Assembly: GCA_038318565.1 (NCBI GenBank)
Contig: JBBQCI010000002.1
Span: forward strand, 50,699-114,698
Reading direction: 5' to 3'
Length of the DNA: 64,000 bases
Source: UBA11346 sp038318565
Lineage (GTDB): Bacteria > Planctomycetota > UBA11346
Shown here: positions 16,524-25,107 of the stretch, in pieces
How positions within the stretch are numbered: position 1 is the first letter of the stretch
Layout of the letters: each line of letters opens with the position of its first letter
The notes under the pieces: model-generated
Told to the model about the DNA's origin: nothing
The model's database searches: none
The model's input: the letters and a program-made list of their open reading frames with translations, nothing else
Program-made: the position numbers and the translations under genes

Positions 16524-18284
16524 ATGCTGCATCCCATGACCACGACCGCCCTTCCCGAGATCGTCGAACGCGAACTGCAGAAGTATGCCAGTACAGTGCA
16601 GGCCCTACACGCTGGCGCCATCGATCCGGACAAGGAGTTCAAACCCTTCCGGTTGGTGCACGGCGTCTATGGCCAGCGCCAGGGCGGCGAGAACCAGATG
16701 GTCCGTATCAAGCTGAAGTACGGCAAAGTCACGCCGCACCAGATGCGTGTCCTGGCGGACACCAGTCAGAAGTATAGCAATGGCATCTCCCACATCACGA
16801 CTCGCCAGGCCATTCAGTATCACTTCGTCAAACTCGATGATACGCCAGCCCTGCTGCGCGAACTTGAGGATTGCGGCCTGACTACGCGCGAAGCCTGCGG
16901 CAACGCAGTGCGCGCCGTCTGTGGCAGCCCGAACGCCGGCACCCGCAGCGATGAGCCGTTCGCGATCGAGCCGTACGCCGAGGCAATCTTTCAGCATTTC
17001 CTGCGTGGGCCGCGCAGCTCAAACCTGCCGCGCAAGTTCAAGATCGCGCTGTCGGGCGCGGACGCCGACCCGCTTCAGCAGGTCAACATCCAGGACGTCG
17101 GCATCACCGCCGTGGTCAAGGATGGCAAGCAGGGCTTCCGGGTGGTGGCTGGAGCCGGTCTCGGCGCCTCGCCGGTTGCTCCGTGCCTGCTCGCCGAATG
17201 CCTGCCCAAAGAGGAGTTGATCCCCTTGTGCGATGCGGCTGTCCGGGTGCACCACAAGCACGGCGACCGGCAGAATCGCGCCAAAGCGCGACTGAAGTTC
17301 GTCCTGAAGGCCAAGGGTGAGGAAGGTTTCCGTGCGCTGATCGCTGAGGAATTGATCAACGTGCGCGCTGACGGTATCACCGGTCGGGTCCTGCCCGATA
17401 CCCTGCCCATTGCCGCCCCGACCCCGATCCCACTGGTTGACGGATCCGAAGGCGCCTGGCGCAAACTGAACGTCCGTTCACACCGTGAACCCGGCCTGGC
17501 CGTGGTCAGCGTCACCGTTCCACGTGGTGACATCCCAGCCGCCATGATGCGCGCCTTGGCCACCCTGGCCGAGCGTTTTAGTGAGGGCGATGTCCGGTCT
17601 ACCAATGACCAGAATCTGGTCTTCCGCCGCGTTGCGCACCAGCACATCTCAGCGCTCTACCGTGGCCTCGACGAACTTGGCTTGACCCGCTTTGCCCACG
17701 GGCTGACCGATGTGGTCAGCTGCCCGGGCGCCAGCACGTGCCAGCTTGGCATCACCCTGTCGAAGAATCTCGCCAAGGAACTAGAGGAGCGCCTTGCCGA
17801 GCGTGGACTTGATCCGACAACTGTCGGCGGCCGGATCAACATCAGCGGGTGCCCAAACTCGTGCGGCCAGCACCACATCGGCACCATCGGCCTGCACGGA
17901 GCGGCGTCGAAGATTGGCGACAAGCTGGTCCCGCATTACGTGCTGATGGTCGGCGGCGGCGACGAAGGCACCAAGGTCTATCACGCGTCCCTGGTCTGCC
18001 GTATTCCAGCCCGTAAGGTCACCGAGGTCGTCTCATCACTGGCAACGTGGTATAAGGCAGAGAAGAGCGACGCTGCCCAGACCTTTGCCCAGTGGCTGCG
18101 CGTCCAGGTTGGATTCGGTCTGGAAAAAGACGTCTCACGCAAGGCTCGCGATGCTTTGAAGGCACGCATCGAGCCGATCTGCGCAATCAAACCGGACCAA
18201 CTCGCCGAGTCCGACCTGCGTGACCTTGGTGCCGACAAGCTCTTCAGCCTTGATGAGCTGGGCACTGGCGAGTGCATGGCCTGA
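16524..18284 (+). CDS. Siroheme [4Fe-4S] sulfite/nitrite reductase
   Basis: A 586-residue protein of the assimilatory sulfite/nitrite reductase hemoprotein family, which reduces sulfite to sulfide or nitrite to ammonia with six electrons. Two ferredoxin-like half domains and two siroheme domains are recognisable. The four cluster-ligating cysteines are C400-x5-C406 ('CPGASTC') and C443-x3-C447 ('CPNSC'). It is shorter than plant-type enzymes and lacks a flavoprotein partner nearby, so the electron donor is probably ferredoxin. ATG at 16536 is an equally plausible start. The downstream Crp/Fnr gene may control it. Substrate choice cannot be settled by eye: a nearby moeB-rhodanese hints at sulfur, the Fnr-like regulator at nitrogen. 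Confidence 0.88.
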   Translation: MLHPMTTTALPEIVERELQKYASTVQALHAGAIDPDKEFKPFRLVHGVYGQRQGGENQMVRIKLKYGKVTPHQMRVLADTSQKYSNGISHITTRQAIQYHFVKLDDTPALLRELEDCGLTTREACGNAVRAVCGSPNAGTRSDEPFAIEPYAEAIFQHFLRGPRSSNLPRKFKIALSGADADPLQQVNIQDVGITAVVKDGKQGFRVVAGAGLGASPVAPCLLAECLPKEELIPLCDAAVRVHHKHGDRQNRAKARLKFVLKAKGEEGFRALIAEELINVRADGITGRVLPDTLPIAAPTPIPLVDGSEGAWRKLNVRSHREPGLAVVSVTVPRGDIPAAMMRALATLAERFSEGDVRSTNDQNLVFRRVAHQHISALYRGLDELGLTRFAHGLTDVVSCPGASTCQLGITLSKNLAKELEERLAERGLDPTTVGGRINISGCPNSCGQHHIGTIGLHGAASKIGDKLVPHYVLMVGGGDEGTKVYHASLVCRIPARKVTEVVSSLATWYKAEKSDAAQTFAQWLRVQVGFGLEKDVSRKARDALKARIEPICAIKPDQLAESDLRDLGADKLFSLDELGTGECMA

Positions 18285-18330
18285 GTTTGCGGGTCTTGCC
18301 TCCGGTGGCCGCTTACCAGCCTCGCGGTAA

Positions 18331-19008
18331 ATGAACGCCACTGATATCGTCAACCGTTGCCGCTTGTTCGCGCGTCTGCAGCCTGCGGCCCGGGCTCGGC
18401 TGGGCGGCGTGGCAGTGCTCCACGAGGCAGCCGCTGGATCGACCCTCTTCCGCCAGGGCGATCCTTGCCCCGGTGTGTTTATCGTCGGCAGCGGCATGAT
18501 ACGGGTGTTCAAGCTGGCTCCGTCCGGCAAAGAGCAGGTCTTGCATCTGGCCGGCCCAGGAGCGACTTTCGCCGAGGCAGCGGTGATCGGCGGATTCGAC
18601 TGCCCTGCATTTGCCGAGGCGGTCGAGGCGACCACGGTGGTGTTGATCCCAGCGGCCGAGTTCCAAGCATTTTTGAAATCCGACCACCAGGGCTGCATTG
18701 ATCTCCTGGCTGGATTGGCCGGCTGGTTGCATCACGTCGTGGATCTGCTTGAAGACCTGACCCTTCGCGACGCGGCCGGCCGACTGGCCAGGCATCTGAT
18801 TCAGCATGCAGGAAGCGATGGCCGGGTCGAATTGCCATCCATGCGCAAGCACCTGGCATCACAGTTGAACCTGACTCCCGAGACGCTGTCGCGGACGCTG
18901 CGCCGACTGGATCAGGATGGCTGCATCAGCGCAGAGCGAGAGGCGATTATCGTTACTGACACCCAGCGCCTGTCGGCCGTCGCCGAAGGCCTTTATCCAG
19001 CCTTGTGA
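18331..19008 (+). CDS. Crp/Fnr-family transcriptional regulator
   Basis: A 225-residue regulator with an N-terminal cyclic-nucleotide-binding-like beta roll (residues ~10-125) containing 'LFRQGDPCPGVFIVGSGMIRVFKL'. A long dimerisation helix and a C-terminal winged helix with 'RKHLASQLNLTPETLSRTLRRL' as the DNA-recognition helix follow. It lacks the N-terminal cysteine cluster of true Fnr, so it does not bind an Fnr-type Fe-S cluster, and the cAMP-contact residues are not conserved; it looks closer to Dnr/NnrR-type sensors. It lies 46 bp after the siroheme reductase and its stop overlaps folA. Autoregulation and control of the reductase are reasonable inferences. Confidence 0.88.
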   Translation: MNATDIVNRCRLFARLQPAARARLGGVAVLHEAAAGSTLFRQGDPCPGVFIVGSGMIRVFKLAPSGKEQVLHLAGPGATFAEAAVIGGFDCPAFAEAVEATTVVLIPAAEFQAFLKSDHQGCIDLLAGLAGWLHHVVDLLEDLTLRDAAGRLARHLIQHAGSDGRVELPSMRKHLASQLNLTPETLSRTLRRLDQDGCISAEREAIIVTDTQRLSAVAEGLYPAL

Positions 19009-19496
19009 TGAACGACCTTGCACTCGTTGTCGCCTACGCCGTACCTGGCCGCGTCATCGGCGATGGCGAACGTATGCCGTGGCATCATCCTGCCGACCTC
19101 AAGCATTTCCGTGCAGTCACGACCGGCCACGCGGTGATCATGGGACGACGCACCTGGGACTCGATTGGTCGACCTCTGCCCAACCGGCGGAATCTGGTAT
19201 TGTCACGAGATCCCGCATTCGCTGCACCAGGTGCCGAATTGCATACCGACCTGCTGGCCGCCCTCACTGCGGCTCGCACAGGCGGCGACGCATGCCCGAT
19301 GGTGATCGGCGGCGGCACGGTCTACGCCCAGGCACTGGGACTTGCGACCGTACTTTATGTGACTGAGGTGCACGAAGCGCACGTCGGCAGTATTGTCTTC
19401 CCCGACGTTGTCGAATCGGATTGGCGAGAAATCAACCGCCGGCAGGACGGTGTGCTGGTGTTCCGTGAACTGCGCCGAGCCAAGCTGCTGCCTTAG
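19008..19496 (+). CDS. folA: Dihydrofolate reductase
   Basis: A 162-residue enzyme that reduces dihydrofolate to tetrahydrofolate with NADPH. Family signatures are complete: 'RVIGDGERMPWHHPADLKHF' with the substrate-binding acidic residue, 'VIMGRRTWDSIGRPLPNR' for NADPH binding, and the 'VIGGGTVYAQAL' loop. Either GTG 19005 or ATG 19008 could initiate. The ATG overlaps the regulator's TGA by one base and is preferred. No thymidylate synthase gene is adjacent. The stop overlaps the end of the convergent HEAT-repeat gene by four bases. Confidence 0.95.
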   Translation: MNDLALVVAYAVPGRVIGDGERMPWHHPADLKHFRAVTTGHAVIMGRRTWDSIGRPLPNRRNLVLSRDPAFAAPGAELHTDLLAALTAARTGGDACPMVIGGGTVYAQALGLATVLYVTEVHEAHVGSIVFPDVVESDWREINRRQDGVLVFRELRRAKLLP

Positions 19497-20881
19497 CGGC
19501 GGTCCAGGGCCAGTTCCAGCAGGGCGTGTTCTGCGCCCATGGACGGCGGGATGACGCCATCCTTCTTCCAGCGTTCCATGGCCGCAACTTCACGAGTGCT
19601 CAGTTCTTCTTTTTGCCTGCGCAATTCGCCGGTCGCAGCGGCACCGCCGATGTCGTCGAGCAGCAGGATCAAATCCATCCGTGTGTCGCTGTCAGGCGCG
19701 TTGTCGATTAGTTGAGCCAGGGGCTGGATCCAGCGCTCGCCCTGGGCGCGTAATGCTTCAAGTGCGCGCGGCGGGAGCCATGACGGAACAGGACGAATGA
19801 TAAGTACGGCGTCGATCAGCGGCAGCAGATCCATGGTGCTGAACGAGGCCAGTCCAGGTGGGATTGGTACCGTGGGGTCTGATAGACTGGCAATCATTTC
19901 ATCGCGTTGTGCCAGACGTGCCCAGCGTGCAGCATTGTCATTCCACCACAGTTGCCAGGCCTGCCCCGGCCCTGCGCGATAGGCGGTGATAATCCGCAGG
20001 GTCGCGGCAGCCGCCTCGCGTAGTTCGGGCATGCGTTCTGATGCAGCGAGCTTCACCAGTGGTTCGACCGCCCGGGCATCACCGGCTGTCGATAGGACGC
20101 GGACAGCGATCAGGACGGTCAAGGCCTCTCGTTCGCCGACAAGCTTGGCCAGGGCTGGGCAGAGCCTCGTATCGGCGCTCCCCTCGAGTGATTCGAGCAG
20201 GGCGCGCCGCTGTTCTCCATTAAGTGTGCCCAGCAAGGCGATCACAGTCGGCGAGGCTTTCTGCATGAAGCACAGTTCATGCAGCGCCTTGGCTTGTGCC
20301 GCGCGGGTCGGTCCATCCGGGTCGCTACGTAGCCGGGTCAGCGGTTCGATCGCGCGAACATCCCCCTGGGCGGCAAGCGATGGCGCGGCCATGGCGCGTT
20401 CGTCGCCATCAAGCGAGGTGGAGAGTTCAAGCAGTCGTTGCAACACTTCGTCACCGCGGCAGCGGCCAAGGCCGACAATGGCCAGCCGGCGGACCCGCGG
20501 ATCGCTGTCCTTGGATAGCCGGAGGGTTAAGGGGGCCCCTTCGATGCCGCCGATTCCTGCTGCAACGCGCACGATGCGGGTGCGCAATGCCCAGTCGCGA
20601 TCATTCGACATGATGGTCAGGTCGGGCAGGACGATGGCACCACGGCGGACAAGACTGCCAATCGCCGCTCCATGAATCGATGGATCGGGATCGGTGAGGG
20701 AAGCCAGGTCGTTGGACCATGGCCGTCCCGGCAGAGCGGCTTCCTTGCCGCTCAGGGCTTCGCCGGCGGCCTTGATCAAAGGCAGGACTTCCATGCCTTG
20801 GGGCGGTGCGCCGTCGTCGAGGGCGGACAGCCCGGCGGCAGCGAGCAGGATGGCGGCACAGGGGCGAAGCATGCGGCGCAT
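19493..20881 (-). CDS. Secreted HEAT-repeat protein
   Basis: The open frame runs to 21154, but the first 91 codons are antisense to the ketoreductase gene and lack protein character. ATG at 20881 (or 20872) begins a convincing signal peptide, 'MLRPCAAILLAAAGLSA'. The 462-residue product consists of HEAT/PBS-lyase-like repeats in the middle, with units such as 'DPRVRRLAIVGLGR' and 'DGPTRAAQAKALHEL', and ends in helical Leu/Arg-rich sequence. It is probably an extracytoplasmic binding scaffold. It is a single-gene unit between convergent folA and the divergent ketoreductase. Confidence 0.75.
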   Translation of the reverse strand: MRRMLRPCAAILLAAAGLSALDDGAPPQGMEVLPLIKAAGEALSGKEAALPGRPWSNDLASLTDPDPSIHGAAIGSLVRRGAIVLPDLTIMSNDRDWALRTRIVRVAAGIGGIEGAPLTLRLSKDSDPRVRRLAIVGLGRCRGDEVLQRLLELSTSLDGDERAMAAPSLAAQGDVRAIEPLTRLRSDPDGPTRAAQAKALHELCFMQKASPTVIALLGTLNGEQRRALLESLEGSADTRLCPALAKLVGEREALTVLIAVRVLSTAGDARAVEPLVKLAASERMPELREAAAATLRIITAYRAGPGQAWQLWWNDNAARWARLAQRDEMIASLSDPTVPIPPGLASFSTMDLLPLIDAVLIIRPVPSWLPPRALEALRAQGERWIQPLAQLIDNAPDSDTRMDLILLLDDIGGAAATGELRRQKEELSTREVAAMERWKKDGVIPPSMGAEHALLELALDRR

Positions 20882-20999
20882 GGTGGGACGGGCGATGGGC
20901 GGTGCAACGCTTGCGCCCCAGTACGGCCCGTCGGAGGAGGGTTGACCGCTTGTGCCAAGCGCTGGTTTCGCCACCATCCCGACCTCCAACGGAGACCCC

Positions 21000-21908
21000 A
21001 TGAGCGCAGCTTTCGGCACCTGGATCGGCAACGGTAACCCTGGCACCTGGACCCCGCAGATTGATGCGGCCTTGGTCGACGATCCGCGTTTCCCTGCGCT
21101 CCTCGCTACTGCCACAGGCGGCGTCAGCTTTGCCGGAGCGGTGGCCATCGTCACCGGTGCGTCCGATCCGCATTCGATCGGCTACGCCATCGCCCGGAAC
21201 CTGATGCGCGGTGGGGCCAGCGTGGTCATTACCGGCTCGCGCGATCTGGCCAAGATCACCAGCGTAGCCGAACAGCTGGCCACCGAGGCCGGTGGCGGCC
21301 GCGTGCTGCCAGCCCAGGTCAACCAGGGCGAGTTCGCGCAGGTCGACGCCTTGCTCGACCGTTTGAAGCAAGAGAATCTGGCTGCAACCCACGTATACCC
21401 GTTCGCTGCCATCAACCACCCCTGCCTCTTCGTCGGCATTAAGCCCGAGGACTACCAGCGGGTCTTCGCTGTGAATGTGTTCGGCGTGTTCCACTTGTGC
21501 ACCCAGCACGCTCGCCGCGCTCCGCGCGACAAGGCTTGGTACGTCGTCGTGCCGCTGTCGCCGAATGATGGCCGCCTGCAGGGTTCAGGCCTTTATCCGT
21601 CGACCAAGCAAGCGCTGATCCCGATCGTGGTGCAGGGACAGAACGAAGTCGGTGAGCGCAAGAACGGCTGCTACACCGGCGTATCAATCGCCTGGACCCG
21701 TTCGGCCTTGATGAGCCAGCTGGATGCCGGGGTGGCCGGGGCCAAGGCTCAGGGCCTGAAGGTCTTCGAAACCCAGGATACCGCGGATGTCGCGACTCTG
21801 TGCGGCACTGCGGCTGCCCAGGCACTGAAGGGTACAGTGGTCGACGCTGCCGGCGGATTCGGCCGGGTCGATCCAAAGAGCTTCGCCAAGGCGCTGGCCG
21901 GACATTGA
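21000..21908 (+). CDS. SDR ketoreductase resembling the KR domain of type I fatty acid synthases
   Basis: A 302-residue NAD(P)-dependent short-chain dehydrogenase. The start is supported by GGAG seven bases upstream. The dinucleotide loop is TGASDPHSIGYA (residues 52-63), with catalytic S187 and Y199-x3-K203. Outside these it follows the ketoacyl-reductase domain of fungal/actinobacterial type I FAS rather than FabG: 'VNQG' after the third strand, 'HVYPFAAI', 'VPLSPNDGRLQGSGLYPSTK' and 'IAWTRSALM'. It stands alone, without ACP, ketosynthase or dehydratase neighbours. The likely reaction is reduction of a 3-ketoacyl thioester; the pathway is unknown. The next genes concern lipid-linked glycans. 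Confidence 0.8.
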   Translation: MSAAFGTWIGNGNPGTWTPQIDAALVDDPRFPALLATATGGVSFAGAVAIVTGASDPHSIGYAIARNLMRGGASVVITGSRDLAKITSVAEQLATEAGGGRVLPAQVNQGEFAQVDALLDRLKQENLAATHVYPFAAINHPCLFVGIKPEDYQRVFAVNVFGVFHLCTQHARRAPRDKAWYVVVPLSPNDGRLQGSGLYPSTKQALIPIVVQGQNEVGERKNGCYTGVSIAWTRSALMSQLDAGVAGAKAQGLKVFETQDTADVATLCGTAAAQALKGTVVDAAGGFGRVDPKSFAKALAGH

Positions 21909-21981
21909 TGCTGACACGGAACCCATCTGGGTCGCCGTCGCTGCTGGCGTATGCCGGCAGGATCGTGGATAAATACACCGC

Positions 21982-23019
21982 GTGCTGATCCTCGCCTGGT
22001 TGCTGCCGCCATTCATCGCGCTGCTTGGTGCCGCTGGACTGTGCACCGTGGCCATCCGTTTCGCTCCAGGCCTGCGCTTTGTCGATCGTCCGGGTAGCGA
22101 GGCGCACAAACTGCATGGCCGGACCATTCCGTATGGCGGTGGGCCGGCGATGGCTATGGCCGTCATTGCCGCTCTGCTGTGCTCTCTGGTGTTGCCATTG
22201 CCTGAAGCAGGCGCTGGTCTGCCCTGGGCCGTCCTGGCAGGTGCCATCGCTTTGGTGGCGATCGGTATGGTTGATGATGTCCGGCCGCTACCTGCCAAGC
22301 TCAAACTCGCTGTGCAAATGCTGATCTGTGCGGCTGCGGTGACGCTTGCAGACCTTCCTGTCGATTTCTTGCGTCACTATCACCCCATTCTCGCCTGGCT
22401 GGCTGCCTTCGGCTGGCTGCTGCTAATGACCAATGCCTACAACCTGCTGGACCATGCCGATGGTCTGTCCGGATCAGTGGCACTGGTCGGCTGTGCGGCT
22501 TTGGCGGGTGGCGCCATGCTCGGCGGAGACCCCGCTGCTTCGCGCATGTGGTTGTCGCTGGCTGCGGCGCTGGCTGGATTTCTCCTGCTGAACCGTCCGC
22601 CGGCCCGCATTTACATGGGTGATGCCGGTAGCCTGGCGATCGGCTTCCTGATCGGATGCGGCACCCTCAGCACGACCTTCTGGCCGAGTGATCAGGGCGG
22701 CAGCGCACTGGCGCTGCTCTCACCGGTCCTGATCTGCGCCATTCCGCTGTTCGATACCGGTGCTGTGATCGTCAAACGCCTGCGCCGTGGGAAGCCGCTG
22801 ATGCGCGGTGACCGCAACCACATCAGCCATCGGCTGACCAGACTCGGTGTCGGCCCGAAGGCCAGTCTTGGTGCCGTCATCGCGTTGCAGGTCGGTCTGG
22901 CCTCGTCCAGCTTTCAGCTGCGCAACGCCGATCCGATTTCGGCGATTGTCGCGCTTGCCCAGGCGGCGGCGATCTGTGTAGCCTTGATCCTGCTGGAGAC
23001 GTCCCGTGACCACGGGTAG
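21982..23019 (+). CDS. Polyprenyl-phosphate N-acetylhexosamine-1-phosphate transferase (WecA/TagO-like)
   Basis: A 345-residue, roughly 10-11-span integral membrane enzyme of the MraY/WecA family. It transfers a sugar-1-phosphate from UDP-sugar to undecaprenyl phosphate, starting lipid-linked glycan synthesis. Visible motifs are the 'HGRTIPYGGG' entry loop, D-D in 'IGMVDDVRPLPAKLKL', 'NAYNLLDHADGL', 'RIYMGDAGSLAIGF', and the His-rich last cytoplasmic loop 'RGDRNHISHRL'. The start is GTG; no in-frame ATG exists upstream. It overlaps the O-antigen ligase gene by 14 bp, so the two act together in surface polysaccharide synthesis. Confidence 0.9.
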   Translation: MLILAWLLPPFIALLGAAGLCTVAIRFAPGLRFVDRPGSEAHKLHGRTIPYGGGPAMAMAVIAALLCSLVLPLPEAGAGLPWAVLAGAIALVAIGMVDDVRPLPAKLKLAVQMLICAAAVTLADLPVDFLRHYHPILAWLAAFGWLLLMTNAYNLLDHADGLSGSVALVGCAALAGGAMLGGDPAASRMWLSLAAALAGFLLLNRPPARIYMGDAGSLAIGFLIGCGTLSTTFWPSDQGGSALALLSPVLICAIPLFDTGAVIVKRLRRGKPLMRGDRNHISHRLTRLGVGPKASLGAVIALQVGLASSSFQLRNADPISAIVALAQAAAICVALILLETSRDHG

Positions 23020-25018
23020 CACCAAAGCCGCTCTGCAGAGGCCAGCGATTCTTGACCGCTTGCATGACATCCTGGTTCTGCTGCTCGTCGTCCTGCGACC
23101 GCTGTGCTGGGATGGTGCGCCCGGTCAGATTGCTGACCTAGTCTGGCAAGGCTTGGCCGTGGGAGGGCTAACTATTGCAGCGCTCGAACGTGCCGCTGGC
23201 CTGAGCAGCGCATGGCGCTGGAGCTGGCGCGGAGCGGCCGCTCTTGGGCTGATCCTTGCTCTGATACCTGCCGTTTCTGGTGCCGCCGAAGCGTCACCGG
23301 CCTGGTGCCGCTGGGCCGGCTGGGTCGCTTGTCTTGCCGCTGCCGCATATCTGGTGCAGGTGCTGCCAGGCAGGACGCGTCTGGCGTTGGCCGGGCTGAC
23401 CGCTGGAGTGACCATCACCGCCACACTAGGACTGGCCCAGCCGTGGCTCGTGCTGCCGGCCATGGCTAAAGCCCAACAGGCCGGCGATGCGGTCTTTCAA
23501 GGCATGCCAGGCGATCCGGGAGCGATAGCCGAACGGATCGCCAACGGTGGCGCCTTTGCCACCTTCACCCTGGCAAACCAGTTTGGCGCCTACCTTGCCC
23601 TGGTGCTGCCGCTGCTGCTTGGAATGGCCTGGACCTGTCGCGGATTGGCACGCTGGTCGATGGTCGTGGTCGGAATCATCGTGCTCGCCGCTCTCGCCGA
23701 GACCGGAGCCAAGGGCGCCTGGTTGGCGCTGGCCGCTGGTCTGGCGGCCGGGTGGACAGTGGCTTGGCCAGGACGTTGGTGGCGCTGGCTGCCCCTCGCC
23801 CTGGGCGTGGTTGGATTCGCTGTCCTGTTGCATCGTGGTTTCGCCCAAGCCAGCATTGACGTTCGACTGGGGTATTGGCACTCGGCCATGACCCTCATCC
23901 AGGAACGTCCACTGACCGGACACGGGCTGGGAGGTTTCGCCGCCGAGCAGCCGCGCGTCATGCAGATTGGAGACGAACCGACTCGTTTCGCCCACAATGA
24001 GGTGCTGGAGGCGGCCGTCGCCGGTGGCTGGCTCGTAGCGGGTCTGCTGGTCATCGCCTTGCTCGCCATGGCTTGGCCACGTCGCGCGGATTCGTTAGCC
24101 GCGTCGACCGAGTCGTCGCCACCACGTCAACTGGCGCTCGTGCTGATCGTGGCCATACCGTACCTCGCCCTGCTTGGCGCCTTCGATGGCAATTTGGGCT
24201 GGTGGCCTGGCGGCAATGGCTTGGGTGGGATCATGCTGTGGTCAATGGTGCTGGGCCTGGTTGCAGGTGGAACGGCCTGGGTCTGCTGGCGTGCAGATCC
24301 GCCACCCATGTGGGCGTGGACGGCAGGTCTGACCGCCGTCGCATTGAAAGCCTTAATTGATTTCGATCTCCATGCCGGCGGCGTTATCGGCTCTGCTGTC
24401 CTGGTGGCGGCGGCGGCGCCAGGCGCTGTGCATTGTGCGACGAGCATGATGTCCCGCGTGCTGCCCGTGGTTGCGGCTGTCGTATGCACGATCGTGGTAC
24501 TGCTTGGTGCGACGACTGCGTTGCGTCTATCGGAGGCAGAAGATTGGATCGCCGCAGCGCGCGGTTGTAGCGATCCGCAGATCGCCCAGGCGGTTGCACT
24601 GCGGTTAGGGCTTCCTCCACAGCAGACGACGCAAGCGGTGGCAGCCCAGGCTGCGCTGCGGGCTTGGCAGCTCGCCGAGGGCGCACCGGGCATCCAGGCC
24701 TCTGCGCTGGAGTTCATGCCTCCTGCTCCAGAGGTACTGGAGATGGCGGACACATTGGCCAAGGCATCTTCTCACAGCGCCGCCATCGCCTTGCGACATG
24801 CGCGTCTGTTGGCTGCGGCACATTACCGGGCGGAGGCGATTGCCGAGGCCGAACGCGCCACGCGCTGCGCTCCGACGGCCCCGCGGGTCCTGGACGTCGC
24901 AGCAGACGTCATCGAACGCTGCGGGACCGGCCAGCCCGAGCAACTCGCCAGAGTCGCTCAGTTGCGGAGCGAAGCCCAGCGGTTGGCACCGCTGGTCCAT
25001 CCTGGCATGCGCCACTGA
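23006..25018 (+). CDS. O-antigen ligase / Wzy-like polymerase family protein
   Basis: A 670-residue membrane protein with about twelve hydrophobic spans and the Wzy_C/O-antigen-ligase signature in the large periplasmic loop ('RLGYWHSAMTLIQERPLTGHGLGGF', then 'RFAHNEVLEAAVAGG'). The last ~130 residues are soluble and helical, with a TPR-like 'AEAIAEAERATRCAPTAPRVL' segment, as in many O-antigen-ligase-like proteins of environmental bacteria. It starts at GTG within the wecA-like gene. It should polymerise or ligate undecaprenyl-linked glycans at the outer face of the inner membrane. Whether the acceptor is lipid A or protein is unknown. Confidence 0.85.
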   Translation: MTTGSTKAALQRPAILDRLHDILVLLLVVLRPLCWDGAPGQIADLVWQGLAVGGLTIAALERAAGLSSAWRWSWRGAAALGLILALIPAVSGAAEASPAWCRWAGWVACLAAAAYLVQVLPGRTRLALAGLTAGVTITATLGLAQPWLVLPAMAKAQQAGDAVFQGMPGDPGAIAERIANGGAFATFTLANQFGAYLALVLPLLLGMAWTCRGLARWSMVVVGIIVLAALAETGAKGAWLALAAGLAAGWTVAWPGRWWRWLPLALGVVGFAVLLHRGFAQASIDVRLGYWHSAMTLIQERPLTGHGLGGFAAEQPRVMQIGDEPTRFAHNEVLEAAVAGGWLVAGLLVIALLAMAWPRRADSLAASTESSPPRQLALVLIVAIPYLALLGAFDGNLGWWPGGNGLGGIMLWSMVLGLVAGGTAWVCWRADPPPMWAWTAGLTAVALKALIDFDLHAGGVIGSAVLVAAAAPGAVHCATSMMSRVLPVVAAVVCTIVVLLGATTALRLSEAEDWIAAARGCSDPQIAQAVALRLGLPPQQTTQAVAAQAALRAWQLAEGAPGIQASALEFMPPAPEVLEMADTLAKASSHSAAIALRHARLLAAAHYRAEAIAEAERATRCAPTAPRVLDVAADVIERCGTGQPEQLARVAQLRSEAQRLAPLVHPGMRH

Positions 25019-25062
25019 ACCTCCGATTGCGGCTTCGACATGGCTCGCGCTATGCCCTTGAG

Positions 25063-25089
25063 ACCTGGCCCCCGACAGGTAGGGTTTTT
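25063..25089 (+). terminator. Possible intrinsic terminator after the O-antigen ligase gene
   Basis: A short stem (ACCTG 25063-25067, CAGGT 25076-25080) with an 8-nt C-rich loop is followed by AGGGTTTTTG. It lies in the 89-bp gap before the adenylate-kinase-like gene. The stem is short, so the call is tentative. Confidence 0.4.
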
Positions 25090-25107
25090 GCCTAGCCAGG
25101 AGATTCC

